DNA of 64,000 nucleotides. Origin: Metellina segmentata. Lineage: Eukaryota > Arthropoda > Arachnida > Araneae > Tetragnathidae. Positions within the stretch are counted from its first letter, which is position 1; every line of letters begins with the position of its first letter. Positions 53,220 through 63,685 of the stretch are shown here, piece by piece. The stretch is from assembly GCA_947359465.1 (NCBI GenBank), contig OX375880.1:15570120-15634119 (forward strand), read 5' to 3'. Under the pieces are notes generated by a model. It made no database searches and had not been told where the DNA came from. It worked only from the letters and a program-made list of their open reading frames with translations. The translations under genes were made by a program, and so were the position numbers.

Positions 53220-55042
53220 ATGAGTGGTGCAAGCAAGAAAAAAGTTCGTCAATATTCGGAGGAATATTTAAAATTTGGGTTCATACCTGCTGTCCACGAT
53301 GAGCGGTTTCCTTTTTGTCTTTTATGCCAGCAATGCTTGACCAACGAATCAATGAAAAGAGGTCGTCTTGAGGCGTATTTGAAGGCGAAACATAATGCTC
53401 ATATTAATTCAAATTTGAATTACTTTTAAATTTTAAAGAAAAATTTTGAAAAGAGAACAACAGTAAAGTCTCTATTTACTGCTCACACTTCAACTCATAA
53501 TCGTATTCTTGAGGCTAGTTATCAAATTTCTTTATTCATCGCTAAATCTGGAAAAAATCATACCATAGGAGAGAATTTAATAAAACCGTCAATATCAGCA
53601 TTTCTTAAAACGGTTCTTGAAAAAGATGACAAAGATGTAAAAGCTATGCCACTCAGTAACAATACTGTTAGCAGAAGAATAGACGAAATGAGTGAAGATA
53701 TTGAGAAACAACTTGTTGAAAAGCTGAAAACAAGAAAATTCTCAGTGCAAATGGATGAATCAACTTTGAGAGACAGTGAGGCAGTATTGATAACTTACGT
53801 AAGATATATTGATAAAGGGCATTTTGCTGAAGAAATGTTGTTTTGTAAAAGATTAGAAAGCACCACTACCTCCAAAGATATATATAATAAGCTAAAAAAA
53901 CCTACTTAGATGTCAATAATATACCAATGAAAAATATAACATCTTGTGCTGCAGATGGTGCTCCTAATATGATGGGCAAGAAAAATGGCTACTTAAAATT
54001 AATGAAAGATGAGAATCCAGAAATGATTTTTGTGCATTGTGTTATTCATAGGAAAAACTTGTTAGCTAAAAACATCTCGCCTGTTCTAAATGAAGTACTA
54101 AATTCAGTAATAAAGTGTATAAATGCTATTAAAGCTAATGCCAAATGTGAGCGTCTCTTCAAGCTATTTTGTGAAGAACAAAATGCAGACCATGTGAGAC
54201 TTTTACTTCACACTGAAGTAAGATGGCTCTCTAAAGGGAACTGCTTGAAAAGATTTATGGAACTGTTTGATACTCTTAGTGATTTTTTAAGCGACAAACC
54301 TGAAATAAAGTATCTGTTAACAGTCGATGGTAAAGCATTTGTGAGTTATTTAGCCGATATCTTTGAAAAACTAAATATATTAAATAAGCAACTTCAAGGA
54401 ACATATAAAACTCTTGTTGATGCAAAAGCGAAGATATTTGGTTTCATTACCCTTATTGAGTTATGTCAGAAATATATTAACAACAAAAACTGTGAACAGT
54501 TTCATTGGCTCCAAAAATGTGAAGTAAATGATACCGCTTTACTTGTTATTGTCGATCATCTGAAAATTTTATCGGCTGATGTAAAAGAAAGATTTTCTGA
54601 TTTAAAACAAATTGATTTTACAGTATGGATGATGCAGCCAATGTTAGTGGATTTGTCTGATATATCAAATATGCAGTATCAAGAGGAACTCGCAGAAATA
54701 CAAAATGATGAGTCAGTTAAAACGTTATTTAATATAAAAGGAGCGATGGCATGGCTTTGTGAGGAAACAGAAATCAAATAACCAAATTCAACCAAGTGTG
54801 CAAGAAAACTATTGTTACCGTTTCCATCTTCATATTTAGCCGAATGTGGATTTAGTTCTGTAAATGATTTACCGGTGAAAAAAAGAAATCGTCTGGATAT
54901 AACACAACGGGGAGACTTGAGACTGAAGCTAACCAAATTGGTACCTAACATAAAATCTCTGTGCATCAAGCGCAAGGATCTCACTAAATTAAAATATAAA
55001 ATTATTATAGAAAAATCTTTATTAAAATTATTTCGAATTTGA
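53220..55042 (+). pseudogene. hAT transposase (ZBED/SCAND3-like), broken
   Basis: About 607 codons. The N-terminal BED finger has C-x2-C at CLLC and a paired H near KHNAH. The hAT core follows: first acidic motif QMDEST (about 53747), then CAADGAPNMMGKKNGYLK, HCVIHRKNL and TEVRWLSKGN. The C-terminal dimerisation region is YLAECGFSSVNDLPVKKRNR (about 54834-54893). Lesions: a TAA at 53427-53429, a shift in the A7 run at 53894-53900, and a TAA at 54779-54781. Otherwise it reads on, so inactivation seems recent. It resembles hAT proteins that gave rise to ZBED5-like vertebrate genes. Confidence 0.9.
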
Positions 55043-55287
55043 ATTTCAGATTTTCATTATATGTTTTGAAAGTTTATTTACTGTGTTTCGTTAACAATTT
55101 CCTAGTGATTTCTTCCTAAAACCTATCATTTGAGTTTCTTAAGTGAACAATTCAATTTTTTAATATTAAAAATTATGTATATGTTACATAGGGGGGCATA
55201 AGAATTTTAGAAAGGCTTAGGTGGGACATGGCACAAAAAAGGTTGGGAAACACTGAATTAGACCAATACAAGTTGGTTTGTGTTTTT

Positions 55288-55500
55288 ATGGTGGAAGGGT
55301 CACGCTACGCCATACACAAGACATGCATTATCAAGTAAAAGATATGCACACACATAATAAATTTTACTGAGACCAGAGAGAAATACATCCAAGGGTAAAT
55401 GCACCTGACAGAAATAGAAATTTGTGCCGCATACAACTCGAAGGTTGCTAGCGCAGTGGACCTACCCATTGAGCCACGACGCCACCAGAAGTCTACGGGG
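55288..55500 (-). mobile_element. SINE-C, minus strand
   Basis: In reverse: GGTGGCGTCGTGGCTCAATG (A-box-like head), GTTGTATGCGGCACAAATTT in the place of the B box, then ATGTATTTCTCTCTGGTCTC. It lies just downstream of the hAT element. Only the head and first part of the body are well matched. Confidence 0.6.
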
Positions 55501-56035
55501 AAATAATAAAGACACCGTAAGCATCTCAACTCGAAATTATCTAAACGAAATTTTCTTCCGACTTTTGACTCTAGCGATCATTAATTTATTTGAAGAGTAA
55601 ATTTTTGGAACAAGTGTTTTGAATTGTGTTCGTTCAAATCAAATGTGTAGTAATTTCGTCGAGAAAGCAATGTGTATTTTTTATACAGCAACAGCTTTTG
55701 TTAGACCCTAGCCTCCCAGCCTATCTGGAGGGTGTAGGGCTCCGAAAGGTCTTCGGGGCCTGAAATCCTACCGGACAGTCAAAATGCAACTACGATTCAT
55801 ACAGAACAATTACAATAAACAGTTTATCGAACGAATCAGAAGGGATTAGGTAGTGACGTTACTTGAGGGGGTTGATGAAAGCGATAAACCCGAGTGTCAG
55901 TAACTAGAAAGGTTAGAAATATTTACTAAAACAGGGTTGTTGTTTTTTAAATGCTTTCATGAATGTTATTATTTCAAGCACAACTCTGTCACTGACACAG
56001 AATTATTTCCCAGTACACAGTGCCCGAAACTGCGT
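55501..56035. other. Unassigned
   Basis: Nothing was recognised. 55706-55790 is GC-richer (CTAGCCTCCCAGCCTATCTGG). Confidence 0.4.
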
Positions 56036-56132
56036 TGTGTTGTACTCAGACATTTCCCTTGAGGATTGATCCCGGACCATCGTCAATAGCCCGTTGCGTT
56101 GCTCCAATACAACGTTAATTAAAATACCTATA
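56036..56132 (+). repeat. SINE 3' fragment
   Basis: TTGAGGATTGATCCCGGACC, CGTCAATAGCCCGTTGCGTT and CGTTAATTAAAATACCTA form the 3' third of a SINE-B-like body. Confidence 0.7.
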
Positions 56133-56247
56133 CAGTGCAGTGCCAGAGAAATGAATGTGATTTCAAACCCTTCCGCCATCTTTAGAATATAAAACTTAAA
56201 ATTCCATTTTAATTTTCGTGCACTCTCCTGAAGAAAATCGTCGTGCC

Positions 56248-57019
56248 GGTACAACTACACTCTACGTTTATGAGAGATGGCAACGGCTTTGGCGATTTTT
56301 TTGGCGCACTTCTAAAGTCGCCAAGGAAGTAATTATTTTCTAACTCTTTTAATGTCACAATTTTTTTTCTTTTTACAACACACTTTTTAAGCATATTTCA
56401 GAACGTTTTAAAAAGTATATTTAAAAAAAAAATTCACAAAAAGTAGTAAGCTTAAGCACATGGTAAGAATGGTAAGAATAACCTGAAACTTATCAATTAC
56501 ACTAAATACAGTAAGCATGTTGAAAAAGGAAAATAATTTACAAAAGAAAAAAAGCAAGAACTATACCTGATAAAGACAGAATTCTCTCGTAAAAAAATAA
56601 TGAAAACGAAAATAGTCAAAAAAACAAAACTCTTAATCCTGTCGTGAAAGCTATTATAACAAAATAAAAATTCCACAACTGTCAAAATACAAATAAAAGG
56701 ACCAATGGTATCACATAAAATGATTTAAAAGGATCAATGAAATCAAAGGATATTTTAAAAACAAAATAACCAATGGGAGGAAAGAAAAAATTTCAAACGA
56801 ACCAATGAAATCAAACGATTTTAACAGATATTGGAAGAACTTTCTAGAATATTCAAAATGAAAATTAAAAGTTTCCGTTTGCCGAGGTTGCCATGAAAAC
56901 CACAACAACAGCAGCGAAAGATGGGTTGCCTTAATTTATCGTAACTCGTTACTAGAAGTGCGCCAAAAAAAATCGCCAAGCCGTTGCCATCACTCATAAA
57001 CGTAGAGTGTAGCTGTACC
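56248..57019. mobile_element. Long-TIR element, copy 2, with exact 8-bp duplication
   Basis: GTCGTGCC flanks it at 56240-56247 and 57020-57027. The ends read GGTACAACTACACTCTACGT and, reversed, GGTACAGCTACACTCTACGT, with TTATGAG.GATGGCAACGGCT following on both sides. The inside runs opposite to copy 1 at 46653, with ACCAATGAAATCAAA-like strings. Eight bases of duplication suit hAT or P-type elements. No transposase was seen, so the superfamily is open. Confidence 0.87.
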
Positions 57020-57125
57020 GTCGTGCCTAGATGGATTGGCCTGCAGCACCAGCAGCTCATATACATAAATTTATTTTTGGACTGGTTAACATAAGCCTTA
57101 TTTACTTGCCCTAGATCCCAAAAAG

Positions 57126-57262
57126 TCTATCGTCAACTGACCGTGGTTCAAAATGACGTGGTGTTGTCCTCGAATATTTCGCTTCGGGGGTTGATCTCAG
57201 ACATTCGCCTATAACCCATTGTGCCACTCCAGTGCGATGTTCATTAAATCCCTACCTACACA
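57126..57262 (+). repeat. SINE 3' half
   Basis: CAACTGACCGTGGTTCAAAA to GATGTTCATTAAATCCCTACC. It has no head and is a SINE-B-like 3' part. Confidence 0.7.
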
Positions 57263-57363
57263 AAACCTACATACATACGACTCTAAAAAAGGTAAATTTG
57301 TAATTTTAACTTACAAAATAACTAGAATTTCGTCTTGTTTATCAGGTAGGTAGGTAAGTTTTG

Positions 57364-58208
57364 GTAAGGTAATTTTAATTAACGTCGTACTACAGCAACA
57401 CAACTAGCAATTGACGACGGTTCGTGATCAATCCCCTAAGGCAGGGATTCACAACGGGTGGTACGCGTACCATTAGTGGTACGCGGCAACGTTTCAGGTG
57501 GAAGGCAAGGATGATACGAGCTACCCAAATATTCTACGAAGTTTGTTCCATTTTTTAGTATGTACAACCACGTTATGCTATTTCTTATGCCATTTGTTAC
57601 TAGTTACTTGTGTGAGAGTGCTTTTTCTGAACTTTTGTATACAAAAAATAAATATAGAAACAGAGTAAGTGTTGAAGAGTTTAATAAAAGACAAAAAAAA
57701 ATAATAATAATTTCGAACTAAAAATTGATTTTTGATAATATTAATCTTTGTTTGCTTAGTTTGTACTAATTATTTAAAATTATTTGTTTTTAGACCCGTG
57801 AGTAAAATTAAAACTATAATTTTCAATAATCTTTTTATTTTTTCCTTTATAAAAACATCATTAATACGAAATACAAGTGCACTAATCATAAATATGAAGC
57901 TTTCTTAGTATTTTAATTAAAATAAAACAAGCCATTGGCACTTTTCTCACATTAGATATATGTTTCTAAAAAAATATAGAAATGGTGGTACGCCAAAAAT
58001 TTCTAAAAATTTCAAGTGGTACGCAGTTACTAAAAGGTTGGGAAGCCCTGCCCTAAGGTAAAGATCCGAGGACAGCGCCACGTACTTTTGAACCACGGTC
58101 AGATAACGAGGCAACACCTGAGCTGGTACCCCACAAATATCCATGCACTCACCCGGATTCGAACCAAGAACCTTCCGATCTGAAGGTTAACACCTTAACC
58201 ACCAGAAA
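57364..58208 (-). mobile_element. SINE-A, minus strand, split by a hAT insertion
   Basis: The 3' part lies at 57364-57441 (GTAATTTTAATTAACGTCG to CAATCCCCTAAGG), and the rest, through the B box and A box of a type-1 head, at 58051-58208 (TAAAGATCCGAGGACAGCGC to ACCTTAACCACC). The head-proximal part is truncated (GGTACCCCACAAATATCCATG). Confidence 0.78.
57442..58050 (+). mobile_element. hAT element, deleted, nested in the SINE
   Basis: 609 bp, with ends CAGGGATTCACAACGGGTGG and, reversed, CAGGGCTTCCCAACCTTTTA. The 8-bp duplication is CCCTAAGG (57434-57441 and 58051-58058). GGTACGC motifs recur near both ends. The plus strand keeps the C-terminal dimerisation piece YLCESAFSELLYTKNKYRNR (about 57607-57666), a hAT hallmark. 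The remainder of the transposase is lost. Confidence 0.92.
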
Positions 58209-58212
58209 TTAC

Positions 58213-58395
58213 GTGCCGACCAACAGGTGTGGTGGTTAAAGTGTTAGACTCCAGATCGGAAGGTTCCTGGTTCGAATTTGGGTCTGGGCATGGATGATTG
58301 TAAACGTATGGTGTAGAGGCGGCTGGTACACCTTAAATCTGTCGTGGCCGAAAGTTCTCACGTTGGGTTGGTGTGGAAGTTTGGAGAGTGGGGAA
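58213..58395 (+). mobile_element. SINE-A, 3' truncated
   Basis: Head GCCGACCAACAGGTGTGGTGG, B box GGTTCGAATTTGGG, then the body up to GGAGAGTGGGG. It starts exactly where the minus-strand SINE ends, so the two are head to head. Confidence 0.82.
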
Positions 58396-58439
58396 AGACT
58401 GTGTGTGGATAATATATAATTTTTAACCACCTTTCTTAT

Positions 58440-58505
58440 CGGTAGGTATTTTAATTAACGTCATTCTAGTGAAACACAGCGGGCTATTGACGACTGTCCG
58501 TCTAG
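58440..58505 (-). repeat. SINE 3' fragment
   Basis: The reverse of the 3' end: GTATTTTAATTAACGTCATT to CTATTGACGACTGTCCG. Confidence 0.6.
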
Positions 58506-58687
58506 CTTATCGAATATCGAATATTTTTTACGTGAACCTTCTAAGCCCAATGTGCAAAAAGCTCTAAGCAATCGATCCATCAACCTAATTGGCGGCTATG
58601 ATTCAGTTAAGTTTCGAACTAGCGAGTATCAAACACGGATCGCCATTAGCGAAGGCATTTTTCAACCTTAATCTGTTCAACCTTAAT

Positions 58688-58915
58688 CTGCTGGTGCACC
58701 TTAAATCTGTCGTGGCCGAAATTCCTCACGTTAGGTTGATGTGGAAGTTTGGAGAGTGGGGTGCCAGCACAGGTGTTCCCTCGTCATCTGGCCGTGGTTC
58801 AAAATAACGAGGTGTTGTCCTTGGTTCTTTCACTTAGGAGATTGATCCCGGACCGTCGTCGAATGCCCGTTGTGTTGCTCTAGTACGACGCTAATTAAAA
58901 TTACCTTACCATACC
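58688..58915 (+). repeat. SINE body, head-less
   Basis: Starts CTGCTGGTGCACCTTAAATC, directly after where the head would end, and runs to ACGCTAATTAAAATTACCTT with a tail ACCATACCATACCATA. Like the copies at 1-740 it has the body only. Confidence 0.8.
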
Positions 58916-58927
58916 ATACCATATTTT

Positions 58928-59222
58928 CGTGGTTCGCGATAGCCCAGTTGGAAGTGTAACAGATGGTTGCGAGTTCGAAACTAGGTCCATCCAAAGACCA
59001 TCGTACACACGGGGGCTGGTGCACATTAAATCTGTTGCTGCATCAACGTTGGCGTAGTGGTGAAGTGTTTAGACAGGGTTTCCAGCTTAAGTGTTCTTGC
59101 ATCTTACCGTGGTTCTTATGACTAGGCGTTGTCTTTGAATCGGTCCTTTTGGGAGTGATCCTGAACCCGTCGATAATAACCCGTTGTGTTGCTCCAGTGC
59201 GATGTTATGTAATTACCTTCCC
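58928..59222 (+). mobile_element. SINE-B with type-2 head
   Basis: Head GATAGCCCAGTTGGAAGTGT (A box TAGCCCAGTTGG) and GTTGCGAGTTCGAAACTAGG (B box GTTCGAAAC). The body is more diverged than in other copies (GTTGGCGTAGTGGTGAAG) and ends GATGTTATGTAATTACCTTCC. Confidence 0.75.
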
Positions 59223-59284
59223 GTCTCTATAAAATTCCTTTTTAGTGATTCATTTTTTGTTCAAATTGAGGATTTCCCTAACTT

Positions 59285-59340
59285 TGTCCATTCTGTTGCT
59301 CTTGTACGACCGTTAATTAAAATTACCTTACCTTACCCTA
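59285..59340 (+). repeat. SINE 3' fragment with TTACC tail
   Basis: GTTGCTCTTGTACGACCGTT then AATTAAAATTACCTTACCTT. Confidence 0.6.
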
Positions 59341-60266
59341 GCTTTTTCATCGAGCGGGTGAAATCTGACTCATCTACGCTGGCATCCGACATAAACGGTT
59401 CGTCACCCCATAATCAACAATTCCCTTCCCGTAAATTTCCCGAAACCTTCGCGCAAAAAAAAAAAAAAAAAAAAACACCCAAATAACTAGCACAAGGAAT
59501 AAATTTGAAAACAAAAAAAAAACTTTACCCCACAACTATCTACAAAATAGACTTCATTATCACTCCAATCTCCGATGTTCAGAAAACTATTATTTACGAA
59601 TTCCGCTTAAAAATGCCCGACTTCCTCGCAAAGCCCGTCACGAAGGCCCTCCGTACCGGTAAGGCAAAAACAGTCTTTTTATGATAATTGCAGACATCGG
59701 GGCTCTATATTCATTACCGAAATATAGATAGATGATCGGGCTAACTGTATCCGCGGCGGGGCTGTTTAGAAGGCGTAATGAGGCCCTCTCAAGGCCCAGG
59801 CCGTCACGATTAACATGTTAAGAGGGAGCCTGCCATTAGGGAAGGCCTCAACGTGGGAATGGCCGAGGCTGGTTTTTTCTTTCGTTAAACAGGGTTGTTG
59901 TAATTGGTAAAACATACAGTCACGTTTCGCTGGGGACGGATTTTTTGAGGAATTCTACGGTTTGAATGGAAAAGGAATCAATTTGGAGGTTCGGGGAATC
60001 GGGGAAGGTTGGATTCGGAGGCGCGTGGTTTTTTTCTCCTTTGTTGAAGAGATAGGAGGCTGTTGGTACTGAAGGTTAGCCTTGTGTTTTTTCATAATAA
60101 CGTAGATTTGGTAATGCGGTTTGGAGTGAATGTTATTGCAGCGGAATTTGTTAAGAGGATGGTTAGTGTTTAATCTCTCATGTACTGTAAAGAGCCCCGA
60201 GCGCGGGGAGTATTGTCTCCAATATACTGTAGACGGCGCTGTGTGTGCGCGTGGGTGGCATTCAGG
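59341..60266. other. GC-richer unique island
   Basis: No repeat blocks recur here. 59640-59880 is dense in CG-rich words (GGCCCTCTCAAGGCCCAGGC, GGGAGCCTGCCATTAGGG) mixed with AT-rich, TAAT-like motifs (ACATGTTAAG). The composition resembles conserved non-coding DNA, but I cannot test conservation. No exon was recognised. A 132-codon minus-strand frame at 59955 has no domain. Confidence 0.4.
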
Positions 60267-60274
60267 CTTCAGAC

Positions 60275-60897
60275 TAGGGATGCGACATCGACAGAAAACA
60301 TCGATGTTTAAAATTAAAACATCGATGTTGATAAAACATCCCCCCAAAACCATCGATGTTTTTAAAATTCAGTATATTTAAACGGTTTTACCCATTTCTT
60401 AAAACTGGTTTAGCACCTAGTGATGCGACATCGACAACAAAACATCGATGTTCAAAATTAAAACATCGATGTTGATAATGCATCGTCTCCAAGCCATCGA
60501 AGCTTTTAAAATTCAGTGTATTTAAACTCCCCCCCCATTTCATAAAACTGGTTTAGCAACTAGTGATGCGACATGGACTCCGATATATCGATGTTTTTTT
60601 TATAAAACATCAATGTTTTGAAAACATCGACATCGATGTCGCATTCTTACTTTTCAGACCCTTCACCCTTGGCCACTTTGGTCTAAAAAAATGTTCAATT
60701 TGCTGATTACGAAAATTATGCTACTTGGTTATTTTTAAAATTTTTATAACGGTATTTTTTTAATTTAAAAATGAAACATCGACAACGTAAAGACATAGAC
60801 AAGTATAAACATCGATGTTACAAAAACGTCGAATCCAATGCATCGATGTTAAATACATCGATGTTTTGAAAACATCGACATCGATGTCGCATCCCTA
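60275..60897. mobile_element. hAT-like MITE with ATCGATGT repeats
   Basis: The ends TAGGGATGCGACATCGA are inverted at both sides (right: ATCGATGTCGCATCCCTA). An exact 8-bp duplication CTTCAGAC is at 60267-60274 and 60898-60905. The left terminal part is repeated inside at about 60420 and 60562 (AGTGATGCGACATCGACAAC and AGTGATGCGACATGGACTCC), about 142 bp apart. AACATCGATGTT motifs fill it. There is no coding frame. Confidence 0.9.
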
Positions 60898-60931
60898 CTT
60901 CAGACATGGAGCAGAGAGGAGCTCTTTTAAA

Positions 60932-61673
60932 CTACGGTTGTCTAAGAAAGCGGAGCCATTATTTAGCAGTCGTGATATGTCATGATGCCGTGGGTATAAC
61001 TAGGCGGCCGTCTTAACCAGAGGTGTCAACTTAGATGGACAGAATACGGTGGAGAATGGGCGATATAGACGGCTGTCGTAGTTTATTTTATTCGAGAAAC
61101 AAAACAAAGTGGCTTTTTTATTCTCATGTCCAAGTTTCTAACTTCAAGATCGTTGAAGACAGAGTGAAAATTTCAACGGATTTAAATCAGTGTAAAATTC
61201 TACGCCAGATTAATACCAGAAACAGATTGATTATTCAATTATTTACCATTTGATTACCTAATTATTTATTAAATAATTAATTATTTATTTAAAGAAAATC
61301 ACATTTAAGGTATCGATCTGGTGTAAAATTTTCCGCAGATTTCAAATCCGTTGAAATTTTCAATCTTCTTTAACGATCCCGATTTTACATAAAAGTACTA
61401 AACAATGCTAGTAAAAAATTTTCCCTCCGCTCAAATTGTTTGGCGCAGGAAATGAAGTGTTACCGCTACAAGAGAAAAAACGTTCCCCAACTGTTTGAGA
61501 ACGTTATGACGATCGTCATGCAAATGGCGGCTCCTCTAATTTTCGTTACGCTCACAAACAGCGCTCTCTAGGAAACCAACGCCGTCTCTTTGTATAAACA
61601 ACGTTTTAGTGACGTCATCCACTGCTACATTACGGCTGCTAGATAACGGTTCCGCTTTCTTAGGAAACCGTAG
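60932..61673. mobile_element. TIR element holding an inverted Helitron-like insert
   Basis: CTACGGTTGTCTAAGAAAGC at the left and, reversed, CTACGGTTTCCTAAGAAAGC at the right continue for about 60 bases (GGA.CC.TTAT.TAGCAG.CGT). No clear target duplication was found. 61140-61390 inside is a separate inverted repeat of Helitron-A-type blocks. Confidence 0.6.
61140..61390. repeat. Inverted repeat of Helitron-A-type blocks
   Basis: AAAATTTCAACGGATTT at about 61167 returns reversed as AAATCCGTTGAAATTTTCAA at about 61344. ATTCTACGCCAGATTAATAC at 61197 returns as GGTATCGATCTGGTGTAAAA at 61308. The centre lies near 61260. Confidence 0.75.
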
Positions 61674-61901
61674 CTTCAGACCTGATGAAAACGAGGCTTC
61701 CTTAGCCCTAACGAGAACCAGGCTTCCTTAGCCTTAGTGAAAGTGATCCATCCATAACCTTCTTAAGTTTCTTATCAATAAGTATTGTTTTTGTTACAAC
61801 GAATTGTGATACTTAAAATACAGTCAACAACGGAACAGCAGTTAGGAAAAGCTTCGGTGGACAGTTTCATGTGAATGCATCAACGAGGTACGAAATGATA
61901 G
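61674..61901. other. Unassigned
   Basis: Contains a small direct repeat, CGAGGCTTCCTTAGCC and CCAGGCTTCCTTAGCC (61691 and 61721). Confidence 0.45.
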
Positions 61902-62010
61902 GTAGGCATTTTTAATTAATGTCGCACTGGAGCAACACAATGGGCTATTGGCGACGGTCCGGGATCAATCCCAAAGGGAAAGATTCGAGGAACGAAATTA
62001 TGAGGACAAA
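61902..62010 (-). repeat. SINE 3' fragment
   Basis: The reverse of a SINE-B-like 3' end: AATTAATGTCGCACTGGAGC, GACGGTCCGGGATCAATCCC. Confidence 0.7.
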
Positions 62011-62289
62011 AAAGATTGGAGCTCCGAATGTTAAAACCGTATCTTAGACTTGTATGGATATCTTCCTAAATAATATTTCTATAGCACTGATATTTTGTAT
62101 CATGTTATTGTTAAACAACACAAACACAATCCACCTAGTATTTTATTAAAATATAGTTTTTAGTATGCAATAATAATTATTAAATTAATGCATGTAAAAA
62201 AAAACTAATTGAAGCCTTTTTATATATTTATGGGAACCGATTTTGAAGGACTTCTAGTATAGCCATGCAAAACTTATTTTGTTTTCCGT

Positions 62290-62884
62290 CTTAAATATTT
62301 ATTAATTTAACAAATTGGTGTTTCATTTTAAGTGTAATTATGCCATTATTGAAAGAATAATTCCGTTATTGAGTGCATAATAATGTTTAAAAAATCCGAA
62401 CTAGAACTTTTCAGACATTAAAAAATTCTTTGTCATATTGACAGAAGATTACGAAATTCCACAATGTCGCATGCCGGATGCAAGAGTACCACAAGTAAAA
62501 AAAATTGTTTTGTTGCCTATAAGTGTGAGAACACTAGCCGTAAATCTTCGTTTTTATTAATTAATTTGAACATGAAAAGATCTTTGAAAGGGAATTCCAA
62601 ATCTCCCTCAAATTCGTCTTTTGTAGTAGCAACCTTAGTGTCACCTTTCGTCGTTTTGTAGCTTTGTCGTATAGCAAGGGTACGATGTATGTGAAATGTA
62701 TTACATGAATGGATATGCATGTGTAGAATTTGTGTCCAAAGTAAGTTGTAGGAATTATAAAGATGGCGAAAGGTGTTGAAATATTGTTTTATTCAACGAA
62801 AAATATAAGTCATTATATATTTTTATCATCTTTTCAATCTAGAGTAAATCAATTCAAACCGAGTAGGGTCTGATATTTTGCTAG
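62290..62884 (+). mobile_element. Helitron Hel-C, plus strand
   Basis: Ends TATTTTGCTAG|T at 62881-62884, preceded by CAAACCGAGTAGGGTCTG. It is colinear in reverse with the copy at 44641 (GTGAAATGTATTACATGAAT, GGCGAAAGGTGTTGAAATA). The 5' start is approximate. Frames on both strands at 62464-62720 lie inside the Helitron and show no helicase or Rep features. Confidence 0.75.
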
Positions 62885-63228
62885 TAGTAAATATAACAAT
62901 GCAATTATCAAATCCTTTGCACACTTGCATAATAAATACACTATTTCTAGGATTGCTGGAAAATACGTTTGAAATAGTGTTTAAATTTGAAATTCGGGTA
63001 GTCATAACTACATTTAATTTCCATCTACGACTAGAGTCTTTCTATGGGGAGATGATCCCAGAAATTGAAACTAACTTTACACTGTTTATCTCGGGATATA
63101 TTGACAGTAAAGTCATGAAATTTTATATTTAGACTAATTTAACTATGAAAAATCTGACTATTGCATAAAAACCACGGTGTTTCCATTAGAAATTTTGTTT
63201 ATGCAAAATGTGATATGAAGACGCGCAA
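62885..63228. other. Unassigned AT-rich sequence
   Basis: An 84-codon plus frame at 62878-63132 starts inside the Helitron end, and nothing supports it as a gene. Confidence 0.4.
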
Positions 63229-63685
63229 TCTATATAAATAAAACACTAACGTACGTGGTCCCGAAATCGACGTTATTTGTGTATCGTCGAATGGCAACAA
63301 TCGACGTAAACAAAATAACCCAAATATTTTGAATTATTGCTGTTTTCAAATAGCCGAGGTCAATTTCTATGCAAAATAAGGAATTAAATTGTAATATTTA
63401 TGTTTGAACTGACTTTTTATTTCTTCCTTTGATGTAAAAGTAATTTATAAATACTTGATTGAAGAAAGAATATTTAAAGCATTTAATTTTACACAACTTG
63501 CATTTTGTAATGGGACATGAAATGTTCCAAAGAAAAACTCATAAAGCGTAATTTTACTACCAGGTATCTGGCCACGTCAAAATTAATATATACTTTTTTT
63601 AATTTGATTTAGAATTCCGTGTTTGGGTATTTGAGTTGACTGCGAGATTTTGCTGTCATATTTGAGGATTACCAAGTGTTATAAA
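63229..63685 (+). mobile_element. Helitron Hel-D, probable
   Basis: The 5' end TCTATATAAATAAAACACTA fits the Helitron pattern. The end part GTTGACTGCGAGATTTTGCTG..TCATATTTGAGG resembles the end of Hel-B (GTTAACACAGGGAAATGTTG..TCATATTTGAAA). The CTAG terminus was not found, so the end is approximate. Confidence 0.5.

Larger units (their letters stand above)
52524..55255 (+). mobile_element. Full-length hAT transposon (BED-finger type)
   Basis: 2732 bp, with inverted ends CAATGTTTTCCAACGTGGGG and, reversed, CAGTGTTTCCCAACCTTTTT. The 8-bp duplication AATTAGAC is at 52516-52523 and 55256-55263. It includes a 5' GC-richer leader, an apparent 5'-UTR intron (GTAAGT at 52977 to TTTCTTTCAG ending at 53208), and one transposase gene with three lesions. 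It is the only nearly whole autonomous-type element besides the Tc1 at 24904. Confidence 0.93.

Noticed and set aside
60267..61681. CTTCAGAC seen a third time at 61674, as if both neighbouring elements shared one target duplication
   Set aside because: The left flank of the second element (60924-60931) does not read CTTCAGAC, so the third occurrence is probably chance.
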